From NCBI GenBank assembly GCA_963826035.1, contig CAWGVZ010000020.1, positions 124,001-188,000 of the forward strand: DNA of 64,000 bases. The letters are read 5' to 3'. Below the pieces are notes generated by a model. It worked only from the letters and a program-made list of their open reading frames with translations. It did no database searches and was not told the DNA's origin. The DNA comes from Actinophytocola sp963826035 (GTDB taxonomy: Bacteria; Actinomycetota; Actinomycetes; Mycobacteriales; Pseudonocardiaceae). Below, one piece after another: positions 31,983 through 40,928 of this stretch (within the stretch, counting starts at the first letter, position 1; each line of letters starts with the position of its first letter). A program made the position numbers and the translations under genes.

Positions 31983-33188
31983 ATGGAAATGGGTGCCCTC
32001 GAACCGGCCACACCGACCCCGCTCGAGCCGTGGCCAGCAGTAGGAGACCCCCAAAAGGTGCTCACGGAGATCGCCGACTGGCTCACCGGCTACGGCAACC
32101 TCGCCACCCGCCGCACCTACGCCGAAGGCCTGGGCCTCCCCACGAGCCCGGCCGACCTCCGCGACTGGGTGGAGCACCCCCGAGAGCCCCACAGCCCGTG
32201 GACCGAAGCCGTCGCCCGCTACGCCGCCGCCATCCGAACCCCGGCCGAATCCACGAAGAAGCGCACCCCTCCCCCGGCCTCGCGCGGCAGACTGCGCGCT
32301 CTGCACTGGTTCCGCTGGTGCGCGAGCCACCGCATCGACCCGCTGACCGCGACCTCCGCGCACGTCAAGGCCTGGCTCGCCGCCCTGGCCGACGCCGGCG
32401 CCGCGGTCGCCACCCGCGACCGGATGCTCGCCACCGTCAAGGCCCTCTACACCCACCTGGCCGACACCGGGCTTGCCACGAGCAACCCGGCGGCCCTCAA
32501 CCGCCGCCGGCTCGGGCTCGTCACCCCGACGGGCGCCACCACCGGTACGGTCGTCCTCACCACCACCCAGGTCCGGGCCCTGTACGACACGGCGGCCACC
32601 CCTCGCCCCGGCGCCGGACCACTCGACACCGCCCGCTCACGAGCGGTCGTCGCGCTGTTCACCCTCGGGCTGCGCGTCTCCGAACTCTGCGGCCTCGACC
32701 GCGCCGACCTGCACGTGACCCGCGGGCGCCGCGCGCTGCGCGTCCTGGGCAAGGGCGGCAAGACCCGCGTGGTCTACCTGCACGCGGCCGCCGAGCGCGC
32801 GGTCACCGACTACCTGCACCTGCGCGACAGCGCGGACCCCACGGCCACCGTGCCGGCACGACGCACACCGGTCGACAGCCCGCTGCTGATCACGCGCACG
32901 GGAAACCGGTACCAGCGCCAGGCCGTGTGGCAGCTGCTGCGGCGCCTGGCCGCGGCCGCCGGCGATCCCCTCCGTGACGTGGCGGGCGCCATGCACCCCC
33001 ACGCGCTACGCCACTTCTACGTCACCACGGCCGTCGAGGCGGGCGCCCAACTCGTGCACGTCCAGGCCGACGTCGGCCACACGAGCATCGACACCACCGA
33101 ACAGGTCTACAACAGCGCCGCGCGCGACCCGTCCCGCAGCGCGGTCGACCTGGTGGGCGAGGTGCTCAGCGACCGAGCAGCTCCGTGA
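31983..33188 (+). CDS. Tyrosine recombinase (XerC/D-like integrase)
   Basis: A 401-residue site-specific recombinase. Residues ~25-185 form the SAM-like core-binding domain (ARQ-rich helices, ATSAHVKAWLAALADAGA); ~200-390 form the catalytic domain. All catalytic residues are in place: Arg231 in LGLRVSELCGL, Lys260 in LGKGGKTRVVYLH, His340 and Arg343 in HPHALRHFY, His366 in VGHTSIDTTEQVYN and the nucleophile Tyr376. There are no phage or conjugation genes next to it, so it is not an obvious prophage integrase. Its 3' end overlaps the convergent FMN reductase gene by 23 bp. Confidence 0.9.
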   Translation: MEMGALEPATPTPLEPWPAVGDPQKVLTEIADWLTGYGNLATRRTYAEGLGLPTSPADLRDWVEHPREPHSPWTEAVARYAAAIRTPAESTKKRTPPPASRGRLRALHWFRWCASHRIDPLTATSAHVKAWLAALADAGAAVATRDRMLATVKALYTHLADTGLATSNPAALNRRRLGLVTPTGATTGTVVLTTTQVRALYDTAATPRPGAGPLDTARSRAVVALFTLGLRVSELCGLDRADLHVTRGRRALRVLGKGGKTRVVYLHAAAERAVTDYLHLRDSADPTATVPARRTPVDSPLLITRTGNRYQRQAVWQLLRRLAAAAGDPLRDVAGAMHPHALRHFYVTTAVEAGAQLVHVQADVGHTSIDTTEQVYNSAARDPSRSAVDLVGEVLSDRAAP

Positions 33189-33765
33189 ACGGCGTGGGGT
33201 TCGCGTACGGGTCGGCCACCACAGGGGTCTCCCGCGACGAGATCTCCCTGGCCAACTGCGCGGCCGCCCGGTCGACCCGGCCGGCGAGCTGCGCCGGCAC
33301 CGACGCACCCGCCCAGTCCTCCGGCGCGGCGAACACCGACGTCGGCACCACGACCGCGCGCAGATAGGTGAAGACCGGCCGCATGGCGTTCTCCAGCACC
33401 AGCGAGTGCCGGGCCGTGCCGCCGGTGGCACCGAGCAGCACCGGCTTGTCGGTCAGCGACTCGTCGTCGAGCACGTCCACGAACGTCTTGAACAGCCCGC
33501 TGAACGACGCGGCGTAGGTCGGCGTCACGGCGATCAGCCCGTCGGCTGCCGCGACCGTGTCGAGCACGGCCTTCAGCTCCGGCGACGGGAAGCCGCTGAT
33601 CAGGTTGTTCACCAGGTCGTGGGCGTGGTCGCGCAGCTCGATCACCCGCACGTCGACGTCCTCACCGAGTTCTCGCACCGTGGCCGCGGCCATCCGGTCG
33701 GCCAGCAACCTGGTGGACGACGGTTGCCCGATTCCGGCGGACACCACCGCCAGCGTTCGCTTCAT
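33166..33765 (-). CDS. NADPH-dependent FMN reductase
   Basis: A 199-residue flavodoxin-like reductase of the NADPH-dependent FMN reductase family, which supplies reduced FMN to monooxygenases. The FMN-phosphate loop is VSAGIGQPSSTRLLADRMA and the second flavin contact is LIAVTPTYAASFSGLFKTFVD with GATGGTARHSL. AGGAG lies 5 bases before ATG 33765. A TnpB element is inserted in or near its upstream region, so its native promoter may have been displaced. Confidence 0.88.
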   Translation of the reverse strand: MKRTLAVVSAGIGQPSSTRLLADRMAAATVRELGEDVDVRVIELRDHAHDLVNNLISGFPSPELKAVLDTVAAADGLIAVTPTYAASFSGLFKTFVDVLDDESLTDKPVLLGATGGTARHSLVLENAMRPVFTYLRAVVVPTSVFAAPEDWAGASVPAQLAGRVDRAAAQLAREISSRETPVVADPYANPTPFTELLGR

Positions 33766-33877
33766 CAACTCTCCTGTTCGTTGAAACCTCTGGCTTTGGT
33801 CGTGGGGAGGAAACGAATATCTTGACGTGGCCGGCGTCGGCGAAGTGCTCACGCGTATGGATGGTAACTTGTGAGAC

Positions 33878-35086
33878 GTGGCCACCACCCACGTGAAGCG
33901 GGCATTCAAGTACCGCTTCTATCCCACCGATGTGCAGGCAGCCGAGCTGTCTCGCACGTTCGGGTGTGTGCGGAAGGTCTACAACATGGCGCTCGCGGCC
34001 CGCACCGAGGCGTGGGCACGCCAAGAGCGGATCAACTACAACGCCACCTCCACCATGTTGACCGAGTGGAAGAAAACAGACGACCTGGCCTACCTGTCCG
34101 AGGTGTCCTCGGTTCCGCTGCAGCAGGGGTTGCGGCATCTTCAAGGCGCGTTCGCGAACTTTTTCGCCAAGCGCGCCAGGTATCCGCGGTTCAAGTCCAA
34201 GCGGAAGTCTCGAGCCAGCGCCGAGTACACGCGTTCCGCGTTTACCTACCGCGACGGCCGGTTGGTGCTGGCGAAGATGACCGAACCGCTCGACATCGTG
34301 TGGTCGCGGCCCCTCCCCGAAGGTGTCGAACCATCCACTGTCACGGTCTCCCGTGACGCCGCTGGTCGCTGGTACGTGTCGATGCTGTGTGAAGACCCCC
34401 GAGTGAAGCCACTCCCGAAGACAGATACGGCGGTCGGTATTGACGTCGGGCTCGACCACCTCCTGACTCTCTCCACCGGAGAGAAGGTCACCAACCCCCG
34501 ACACGAACGGCGGGACCGCGTCCGCCTCGCCAAGGCTGGGCGGAACCTCGCGAAGAAAACGAAGGGCTCCGCGAACCGGAACAAAGCCCGCCAGAAGATG
34601 GCCCGTGTCCACGCCCGCATCACAGACCGCAGACGTGACCATCTCCACCAACTCACCACTCGGCTCGTGCGCGAAAACCAAACGCTCGTGATCGAGGACT
34701 TGACCGTACGAAACATGGTAAAGAACCACTCCCTCGCACGCGCGATCAGCGACGCCGCGTGGCACGAGTTCCGGAACCTTGTAGAGTACAAAGCCGCGTG
34801 GTACGGGCGGGATGTGGTGGTTGTGGACCGCTTCTTCCCGTCGTCCAAACTGTGCTCCGCTTGCGGTGCTTTGCGAAAGAAGATGCCGTTGCGTGTCCGC
34901 GAGTGGACGTGTGGTTGTGGCGTCACCCATGACCGGGATGTGAACGCGGCGAAGAACCTTCTGGCGGTCGGGCTGACCGTTTCTGCCTGTGGAGGCGGTG
35001 TAAGACCTAATCGGAGTGCTCCGGAAGGGCGATCGCCTGTGAAACAGGAAATCCAACCTGTGAAGATTGGAATCCCTCGCCTTTAG
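33878..35086 (+). CDS. tnpB: TnpB RNA-guided nuclease
   Basis: A 402-residue TnpB, ancestor-like relative of Cas12, which uses an RNA from the element's right end to cut DNA beside a short target motif. The N-terminal RAFKYRFYPTDVQAAELSRT and FGCVRKVYNMAL open the wedge/REC part. The RuvC triad is intact: Asp189 in VGIDVGLDHLLTL, Glu273 in LVIEDLTVRNM and Asp354 in THDRDVNAAKNLL, with a zinc ribbon LCSACG...WTCGCG between the last two. The stop TAG is in the loop of the right-end hairpin, the usual arrangement. It looks full length and active. Confidence 0.93.
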   Translation: MATTHVKRAFKYRFYPTDVQAAELSRTFGCVRKVYNMALAARTEAWARQERINYNATSTMLTEWKKTDDLAYLSEVSSVPLQQGLRHLQGAFANFFAKRARYPRFKSKRKSRASAEYTRSAFTYRDGRLVLAKMTEPLDIVWSRPLPEGVEPSTVTVSRDAAGRWYVSMLCEDPRVKPLPKTDTAVGIDVGLDHLLTLSTGEKVTNPRHERRDRVRLAKAGRNLAKKTKGSANRNKARQKMARVHARITDRRRDHLHQLTTRLVRENQTLVIEDLTVRNMVKNHSLARAISDAAWHEFRNLVEYKAAWYGRDVVVVDRFFPSSKLCSACGALRKKMPLRVREWTCGCGVTHDRDVNAAKNLLAVGLTVSACGGGVRPNRSAPEGRSPVKQEIQPVKIGIPRL

Positions 35087-35103
35087 GCATGGGAGGAAGT
35101 CAA
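34950..35103 (+). ncRNA. Probable omega-RNA (reRNA) of the TnpB element
   Basis: In characterised TnpB elements the guide RNA comes from the 3' end of tnpB through the right end. Here the end of the gene contains paired blocks such as ACAGG-AAATCCAA-CCTGT and the terminal hairpin at 35073-35096, and the scaffold should stop near GTCAA at 35099-35103. The guide would then be the flanking sequence from about 35104. The 5' limit is approximate. Confidence 0.45.
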
Positions 35104-35131
35104 GCGCCGTGCAACCAGCCGGCGGCGGCCG

Positions 35132-36109
35132 CTATTCCAGACTCGGCAGGTACGACTCGGGCGTGCCGAACAGGTGTGCGGTGCTGTGCGCGTGCTTGAA
35201 GAAGCGGTGCGCATCGTGTTCCCAGGTGATCGCGATGCCACCGTGCAGCTGGATCATCTCGGCCGCCACGTACTGGAAGCTCTCCGAGCACACGATCCGG
35301 GCGACCGCCGCGTGCGTCGCGAAATCCTCTCCGGAGGACGCCGAGGACACCGAGGTCAGCGCCGCGTGCAGGGCCGAGCGAGCCGCCTCGACGCGCACGA
35401 ACATGTCGGCCATCCGGTGCTTGAGTGCCTGGAATCCGCCGATCGGCCGGCCGAACTGGTGTCGCTGCTTGCTGTACTCGACCGTCAGCTCCAGCGCGCG
35501 GGCGGCGGCACCCACCTGCTCGGCCGCGAGCGCCACGATCGCCAGGTCCCGCACCCGGCTGAGCGGGTACGACCCGGTGCCGAGCCGCCGCAGGGGCGCG
35601 TCCCCGAGGATCACGTCGGCCAGGCGGATCGTCTGGTCCATGGTGGTCAGGCGGGTGCGGGTCACGTCGTCCGGGTCGACCTCGAACAGGCCGGCGCGGC
35701 TCGCGACCAGCAGCACGTCGGCCGTGTCGCCGTCGAGGACGTACCCGTCGCCGACCACGAACGCGGCCGTCCGGGTGCCGTCGGCGATGCCGGGCAACAG
35801 CCGTTCGCACGCCTCGTCGTCACCGGTGGCGAGCAGCGCCTGTCCACACAGGATGGCCGACCCGAGATGTGGGGTCGGGGTGAGGGTGGCGCCGAGTTCC
35901 TCTTGCACGACACAGACTTCGGCCATGCCGGCGCCGAGGCCGCCGAACCGTTCGGGGATCGCGAGCGCGCCGACGCCGATCTGTTCGCACAGCAGGGACC
36001 ACAGCTTGTCGTCGTAGCCGAGCGGGGTGTCGACGGCGGCGACCGGGTCGGAGTGGCGGGCCAGGAGCGCGTGAACGGACTCGCGCAGGGCTCGCAACTC
36101 GTCACTCAC
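35132..36109 (-). CDS. Acyl-CoA dehydrogenase subunit (FadE32/33-like)
   Basis: A 325-residue acyl-CoA dehydrogenase-fold protein, shorter than the ~380-residue norm, as is typical of one half of the alpha2beta2 heteromeric steroid dehydrogenases of actinobacteria. LWSLLCEQIGVGALAIPERF, QRHQFGRPIGGFQALKHRMA and MIQLHGGIAITWEHDAHRFF are present. The GTG start overlaps the stop of the next acyl-CoA dehydrogenase gene, so the two very likely form one enzyme acting on the HIP side chain or ring. I assign the FadE32/33 group by size and order (378-297-325 residues), matching fadE31-32-33; which of the two it equals is uncertain. Confidence 0.82.
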   Translation of the reverse strand: MSDELRALRESVHALLARHSDPVAAVDTPLGYDDKLWSLLCEQIGVGALAIPERFGGLGAGMAEVCVVQEELGATLTPTPHLGSAILCGQALLATGDDEACERLLPGIADGTRTAAFVVGDGYVLDGDTADVLLVASRAGLFEVDPDDVTRTRLTTMDQTIRLADVILGDAPLRRLGTGSYPLSRVRDLAIVALAAEQVGAAARALELTVEYSKQRHQFGRPIGGFQALKHRMADMFVRVEAARSALHAALTSVSSASSGEDFATHAAVARIVCSESFQYVAAEMIQLHGGIAITWEHDAHRFFKHAHSTAHLFGTPESYLPSLE

Positions 36110-36999
36110 GACAGGCTCCCCAATAGCCGCCGACGGTGGTGCGCGGCCCCACCCCACGCTCCGACGAGAGCGCGGACCTTCGTGAACCATAGGCCGAGAT
36201 CGTGCTCGGCCGTGTAGCCGACCGCGCCGTGGACCTGGAGCGCCGTGCGGGCGGCGAGGTAGGCGGCCTCCCCGGCCGCGACCTTGGCGGCCGACACGTC
36301 CCGGGGGTGCATGGTGACGGCCGCGCCGTGGATCAGGGGGCGGGCCAGCTCAAGCTGGGTGGCGACGTCGGCCAGCAGGTGTTTGATCGCCTGGAACTGG
36401 CCGATCACCCGGCCGTACTGGCTGCGTTGGGTGGCGTGGGCGACCGCGGCGTCGAGTAGCCAGCGCCCGAGGCCGACGAGTTGGGCGGAGACGGCGAGGA
36501 CACCCAGGTCAAGGGCACGCTCCGGCAGGGTCGCCGGCGAACCGGTCACCCGGAAGAGCCGACGAGCGGCGTCGACCGACGGCACCCGCTCACCCACCGT
36601 GCCGTCGCCCAGCAGGGTCGCGACGTCGGCGTCGAGGGCGAGCGGAACGAGCGGCGGAGCGACGACCGTGGCCAGCAGTTCACCGGTGGCGAGCCGTGCG
36701 TCCGCCAGTAACCCCGGCGCGACGGCCGCCGACTCGACGATCGGCCCCGGCACCGCGTGATACCCGAGCACCTCGAAGGCGACCACCAGATCGGCGGGTG
36801 TGGCGTCCAGTCCCCCGAACCGTTCGGGCACCAGCAACGCCGGCACCCCGAGTTCCCCCAGCCGCCGCCAGAGCTTGAGCCCGGCCTCGGGCTGCCCTGC
36901 CGCCCAGGCCCGCACCACGGTCGGGGTGTCCATTCCGGACAGGAGGTCGTGGAGGCTGTCCGCGAACCGTTGCTGCTCCACCGAAACGGCGAACCTCAT
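36106..36999 (-). CDS. Acyl-CoA dehydrogenase subunit (FadE32-like)
   Basis: A 297-residue short acyl-CoA dehydrogenase-fold protein. LWRRLGELGVPALLVPERFG, QRSQYGRVIGQFQAIKHLLA and ALQVHGAVGYTAEHDLGLWF mark the helical domains, while the central beta domain is reduced. Coupled by ATGA to the gene before and GTGA to the gene after, it probably pairs with the 325-residue subunit; in such heteromers only one partner keeps the catalytic base. I cannot tell from sequence alone which subunit is catalytic. Confidence 0.82.
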   Translation of the reverse strand: MRFAVSVEQQRFADSLHDLLSGMDTPTVVRAWAAGQPEAGLKLWRRLGELGVPALLVPERFGGLDATPADLVVAFEVLGYHAVPGPIVESAAVAPGLLADARLATGELLATVVAPPLVPLALDADVATLLGDGTVGERVPSVDAARRLFRVTGSPATLPERALDLGVLAVSAQLVGLGRWLLDAAVAHATQRSQYGRVIGQFQAIKHLLADVATQLELARPLIHGAAVTMHPRDVSAAKVAAGEAAYLAARTALQVHGAVGYTAEHDLGLWFTKVRALVGAWGGAAHHRRRLLGSLS

Positions 37000-38132
37000 G
37001 ACCGCGCCTCCCTCGGCAGGCCCAGCAGGCGTTCGGCGATCGTGTTGCGCTGGATCTGGTCGGTGCCCCCGTAGATGGGGCCGGCCAGGGCGAACAGGTA
37101 ACCGTCCAGCCACGGGCCCGGAGTCTCGCCGGCCGGGCCGAGCAGTTCCAGCGCCGTCTCGTGCAGGGCCAGGTCCAGGTGCGACCAGAACAACTTGTTC
37201 ACGCTCGACTCCGGGCCGAGCGCACCGCCCTCCGACAGCCGGGACACCGTGCCGAACGTGTACAGCTGGTAGGCCCGAGCGCCCAGCCAGGCGTCCGCCA
37301 CCCGGTCCGCCACGGCTTCCGGCTCGCCCTGCGACCGCCACAGCGCGACCAGCCGGTCGGCCGCCGCCAGGAACCGGCCGGGACTGCGCAGTGACAGGCC
37401 GCGTTCGTTGTTGGCCGTGGTCATCGCCACCGACCAGCCCTTGTCCGGATCACCGATCACGTCCTCGGCCGGCACGAACACCTCGTCGAAGAAGATCTCG
37501 GCGAACCCCACCTCGCCGTCCAGCTGGGCGATCGGGCGGACGGTCACGCCCGGTGCGCGCAGGTCGACCATGAAATACCCCAGCCCCCGGTGCCGGGTGG
37601 CGGCCGGGTCGGTGCGGAACAGGCCGAACGCGCGGTCGGCGAAGCTGGCGCGCGAACTCCACGTCTTCTGCCCGGACAGCTTCCACCCGCCGGCCGTCGG
37701 TTCGGCGCGGGCCCGCAGCGCCGCGATGTCGCTGCCGGCCTCCGGTTCCGACCAGGCCTGCGCCCAGATCTCCGTGCCCCTGGCCATCGCCGGCAGCACC
37801 CGGTCCCGCTGCTCGGCCGTGCCGTACTCGAACAACGTCGGCGCGAGCATGGCGATGCCGTTCTGGCTCACCCGCCCCGGCGCGCCGGCCGCATAGTACT
37901 CCTCCTCGAACAGCACCCACTGCAGCAGCGACGCGTCCCGTCCCAGGTACTCGGCCGGCCAGGTGACGACCGACAGGCGCGCGTCGGCGAGGGTCGCCTC
38001 CCACTCGCGGTGCGCGGCGAACCCCTCGGCCGTGTCCATGGACGGCAGTGCGGGACGGGGCACGTGCTCGGCCAGCCAGGTCCGCACCTCGTCCCGGAAC
38101 GCGGCCGACTCGGCGTCGATGTCGAGATCCAC
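36996..38132 (-). CDS. Acyl-CoA dehydrogenase (FadE31-like)
   Basis: A 378-residue full-length acyl-CoA dehydrogenase. The FAD/substrate loop AQAWSEPEAGSDIAALRARA, SGQKTWSSRASFADRAF and the C-terminal GPIYGGTDQIQRNTIAERLL are textbook. The first residues DAESAAFRDEVRTWLAEH and WPAEYLGRDAS match the steroid-degrading FadE30/31 branch. It starts with GTG sharing one base with the enoyl-CoA hydratase stop (TAGTG), so it is the second gene of a four-gene operon whose promoter has a KstR-like box. Confidence 0.86.
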   Translation of the reverse strand: MDLDIDAESAAFRDEVRTWLAEHVPRPALPSMDTAEGFAAHREWEATLADARLSVVTWPAEYLGRDASLLQWVLFEEEYYAAGAPGRVSQNGIAMLAPTLFEYGTAEQRDRVLPAMARGTEIWAQAWSEPEAGSDIAALRARAEPTAGGWKLSGQKTWSSRASFADRAFGLFRTDPAATRHRGLGYFMVDLRAPGVTVRPIAQLDGEVGFAEIFFDEVFVPAEDVIGDPDKGWSVAMTTANNERGLSLRSPGRFLAAADRLVALWRSQGEPEAVADRVADAWLGARAYQLYTFGTVSRLSEGGALGPESSVNKLFWSHLDLALHETALELLGPAGETPGPWLDGYLFALAGPIYGGTDQIQRNTIAERLLGLPREARS

Positions 38133-38968
38133 TAGCTGGCCCCGTCGCGCATCGACCTGGCCGAGTGCCCGCCGAGCGAGTCGGTGGAGGTCTCCGCGTT
38201 GTGCGCGTGCGCCAGGTGATGCAGCCCGAACACCGAGTCCATCCCCGCCCGCTGCCCCATCAGGTCCTCCGCCTGGTTGACCGCCTTCTTCGCGAGCGCC
38301 AGGCCGAACTGCGGCATCTCGGCGATCTTCTCGGCGAGCGCCAGCGCCCGTTCCTCCAGGTCGGCCACCGGCACGATGTGGCTCACCATCCCCCACTCGC
38401 GCGCCCGCTGGACGTCGAACCGCTCACCCGTGAACAGCACCTCCTTCGCCGCGCGCGGGCCGAGCACCCACGGGTGGGCGAAGTACTCCACCCCTGGGAT
38501 TCCCATCCGCACCACGGGATCGGCGAAGAACGCGTTCTCCGCCGCGACGATCAGGTCGCACACCCACGCGAGCATCAGCCCACCGGCGATGCACGCACCC
38601 TGGACGGCGGCGATCATCGGTTTGGGGATCTCCCGCCACCGCCGGCACATGCCCAGGTACACCTCGGACTCGCGGGCGAACCGCGAGTCGCCGCCCTCCC
38701 GGTCCGTGTGGTCCCACCAGAGCACCGCCCGCCGGTCGAAGGTCTGGTCGACGTCGCGGCCGGGGCTGCCGATGTCGTGGCCGGCGGAGAAATGCTTCCC
38801 CGCACCGGCCAGGACGATCACCTTAACCTCGGCGTCGTTGACCGCCTTGCTGAACGCGTCGTCCAGGGCGTAGGTCATGGCCGAGTTCTGGGCGTTGCTG
38901 TACTCCGGGCGGTTCATGGTCACCAGCGCGACCCGGCCACGCCTTTCGTAGAGAACTGGCTCGGGCAT
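38132..38968 (-). CDS. Enoyl-CoA hydratase/isomerase-family protein
   Basis: A 278-residue crotonase-fold protein. The oxyanion-hole segments are AGAGKHFSAGHDIGSPGRDV and AVQGACIAGGLMLAWVCDLI, and the second catalytic loop reads VVRMGIPGVEYFAHPWVLGP. The usual catalytic Glu pair is not plain, so it may be a hydratase, isomerase or ring-opening enzyme. GGAGGG precedes ATG 38968. It is the first gene of the leftward steroid operon and is divergent from the FadE30-like gene across a KstR-like operator. Confidence 0.83.
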   Translation of the reverse strand: MPEPVLYERRGRVALVTMNRPEYSNAQNSAMTYALDDAFSKAVNDAEVKVIVLAGAGKHFSAGHDIGSPGRDVDQTFDRRAVLWWDHTDREGGDSRFARESEVYLGMCRRWREIPKPMIAAVQGACIAGGLMLAWVCDLIVAAENAFFADPVVRMGIPGVEYFAHPWVLGPRAAKEVLFTGERFDVQRAREWGMVSHIVPVADLEERALALAEKIAEMPQFGLALAKKAVNQAEDLMGQRAGMDSVFGLHHLAHAHNAETSTDSLGGHSARSMRDGAS

Positions 38969-38994
38969 CGACCCTCCACGCTGGACGACAAAAG

Positions 38995-39008
38995 TAGAAC
39001 GTGTTCTT
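38995..39008. promoter_or_regulatory. KstR-like operator 1 (TAGAACGTGTTCTT)
   Basis: The site matches the KstR consensus TnnAACnnGTTnnA at all but the last base. It sits in the 71-bp gap between the divergent hydratase and FadE30-like genes, just before a TATTAT/TATGCT -10-like region, so it can control both directions. Confidence 0.75.
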
Positions 39009-39039
39009 ATTATGCTAGCCGATAGCAAGGGAGGTGTGG

Positions 39040-40182
39040 GTGCACGAGCGCTTCCGTCGCGAGGTGTCGACCTGGCTCGCGGACAACCTGGTGGGCGAGT
39101 TCGCCGCGCTGCGTGGCGTCGGCGGTCCCGGCCGTGAGCACGAGGCGTTCGACCTGCGGCTTTCCTGGGAACGGCACCTGGCGGCCGCCGGCTGGACATG
39201 CGTGGGCTGGCCGCGTGAGTTCGGCGGTCGTGGGCTCGGCGTCGAGGAACAGGTGGTCTTCCACGAGGAGTACGCGGCGGCCGGCGCGCCCGCGCGGGTG
39301 AACCACCTGGGCGAGCAACTGCTGGGGCCGACGCTCATCGCGTTCGGCACCCCCGCGCAGCAGGACAGGTTCCTGCCGAAGATCAGGTCCGTCCGGGAGC
39401 TGTGGTGCCAGGGCTACTCCGAGCCGGGCGCCGGCTCGGACCTGGCGGCCGTGTCCACCACCGCCACCCGCGACGGGGACGGCTGGCTGGTCACCGGACA
39501 GAAGGTGTGGACCTCGCTCGCCCACGTGGCCGACTGGTGTTTCGTGTTGGCCAGGACCGAACCGGGCTCGACCCGCCACCACGGGCTGTCCTATCTGCTG
39601 GTGCCGCTGCGCCAGGACGGCGTCACCGTCCGGCCGATCCGCCAGCTGACCGGCACGTCCGAGTTCAACGAGGTCTTCTTCGACGGCGCCCGCGCGGACC
39701 ACGTGGTCGGCGAGCCGGGTGACGGCTGGCGGGTTGCCCTTGCCACGCTCGGGTTCGAGCGCGGCGTGTCCACCCTCGGCCAGCAGATCGAGTTCCGCCG
39801 CGAGCTGGACGGCATCGTGGCCGAGGCCCGGCGGACCGGCACGTACGACGATCCCCTGCTGCGGGCCGATCTCGCGCGGGCCCGGGTGGGGTTGCACGTG
39901 TTGCGCGCCCACGCGCTGCGCACGCTCGGCGCACCCGCCGGCCCGGAGGTCGCGGCGGGGAAACTCCTGTGGGCGCAATGGCATCGCGGCCTCGGTGAGC
40001 TGGCCGTGCGAGCTCGTGGCGCGCGGTCGCTGGTGGCCGCCGGCGGGCCGTACGAACTGGACGAGTGGCAGCGGCTCTACCTGTTCTCGCGCGCCGACAC
40101 CATCTACGGCGGGTCGGACGAGATCGAACGCAACATCATCGCCGAGCGCGTGCTCGGGCTGCCAAGAGAGGTACGACCGTGA
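39040..40182 (+). CDS. fadE30: Acyl-CoA dehydrogenase (FadE30-like)
   Basis: A 380-residue acyl-CoA dehydrogenase. WCQGYSEPGAGSDLAAVSTT, TGQKVWTSLAHVADWCFVLA and DTIYGGSDEIERNIIAERVL are the FAD and C-terminal motifs. In Mycobacterium FadE30 desaturates 5-OH-HIP-CoA, and its gene lies beside ipdF and fadA6, exactly the order seen here. I take GTG 39040: the purine-rich GGGAGG runs to 39034, which would overlap the GTG at 39034. A KstR-like box lies 32 bp upstream. Confidence 0.85.
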   Translation: MHERFRREVSTWLADNLVGEFAALRGVGGPGREHEAFDLRLSWERHLAAAGWTCVGWPREFGGRGLGVEEQVVFHEEYAAAGAPARVNHLGEQLLGPTLIAFGTPAQQDRFLPKIRSVRELWCQGYSEPGAGSDLAAVSTTATRDGDGWLVTGQKVWTSLAHVADWCFVLARTEPGSTRHHGLSYLLVPLRQDGVTVRPIRQLTGTSEFNEVFFDGARADHVVGEPGDGWRVALATLGFERGVSTLGQQIEFRRELDGIVAEARRTGTYDDPLLRADLARARVGLHVLRAHALRTLGAPAGPEVAAGKLLWAQWHRGLGELAVRARGARSLVAAGGPYELDEWQRLYLFSRADTIYGGSDEIERNIIAERVLGLPREVRP

Positions 40183-40928
40183 CCCCACCCTCCCACGATC
40201 TGTTGGCCGGCAAGGTCGTGGTGATCACGGCGGCCGCCGGCACGGGAATCGGTGCGGCCGCCGCGAAACGCTGCCTCGAAGAGGGCGCCCAGGTGGTGAT
40301 CAGCGACTGGCACGAGCGGCGGCTGGCGGAGAAGGCGGCCGAGCTGGGTGTGCCGGCGCTGGTCTGCGACGTCACGGTGGAGGACCAGGTCCAGGCGCTC
40401 ATCGACGGCGCGGTGGCCGAGTTCGGGCGCATCGACGTGCTGATCAACAACGCGGGACTCGGCGGCACGCGGTCGGTGCTCGACATGCCCGACGAGGAGT
40501 GGCTGCGGGTCCTGGACGTCACGCTGAACGGCACGTTCCGCTGCACGCGCGCGGCGCTGCGGCAGTTCGTGGCGCAGGGCGGTGGCGGCGCGATCGTGAA
40601 CAACGCGTCCGTGGTCGGCTGGCGTGCGCAGGCCGGACAGGCGCACTACGCGGCCGCGAAGGCCGGTGTGATGGCGCTGACCAGATGTGCGGCCCTGGAC
40701 GCGGCGTCGCATGGCGTGCGGGTGAACGCGGTGGCGCCCAGCCTCGCCATGCACCCGTTCCTGGAGAAGGTCACCAGCGCCTCGCTGCTTCAGGAGCTCG
40801 CCGGTCGAGAGGCGTTCGGTAGGGCGGCGGAACCGTGGGAGGTCGCGAACGTGATGGTTTTCCTTGCCAGTGACTACGCCGGTTACCTGACCGGTGAGGT
40901 CGTGTCCGTGAGTAGTCAGCATCCATGA
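40179..40928 (+). CDS. ipdF: SDR dehydrogenase (IpdF-like)
   Basis: A 249-residue classical SDR: KVVVITAAAGTGIGAAAAKR (an atypical Ala-Ala-Ala-Gly start to the glycine motif, as in steroid-type SDRs), DVLINNAGLGG, and the catalytic VNNASVVGWRAQAGQAHYAAAK split across Ser/Tyr/Lys. Between fadE30 and fadA6 it matches IpdF, which oxidises the 5-hydroxyl of the FadE30 pathway product. The GTG overlaps the upstream stop and the stop overlaps the thiolase start. Confidence 0.82.
   Translation: MTPPSHDLLAGKVVVITAAAGTGIGAAAAKRCLEEGAQVVISDWHERRLAEKAAELGVPALVCDVTVEDQVQALIDGAVAEFGRIDVLINNAGLGGTRSVLDMPDEEWLRVLDVTLNGTFRCTRAALRQFVAQGGGGAIVNNASVVGWRAQAGQAHYAAAKAGVMALTRCAALDAASHGVRVNAVAPSLAMHPFLEKVTSASLLQELAGREAFGRAAEPWEVANVMVFLASDYAGYLTGEVVSVSSQHP

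Larger units (their letters stand above)
33786..35103 (+). mobile_element. TnpB-only IS200/IS605-type element
   Basis: The element carries tnpB but no tnpA. The left hairpin at 33786-33810 (CCTCTGGCTTTGGTCGTGGG, then GAGG) and the right hairpin at 35073-35096 (CCCTCGCCTTTAGGCATGGG, then AGG) resemble each other, as in IS605-family ends. TTGAA abuts the left hairpin and GTCAA follows the right one. It sits between an FMN reductase and the steroid cluster. Without TnpA it must be moved in trans or be immobile. Confidence 0.75.

Noticed and set aside
31983..33188. Prophage or integrative element around the tyrosine recombinase
   Set aside because: No structural, replication, excisionase or tRNA attachment site genes flank it; neighbours are ordinary chromosomal genes.
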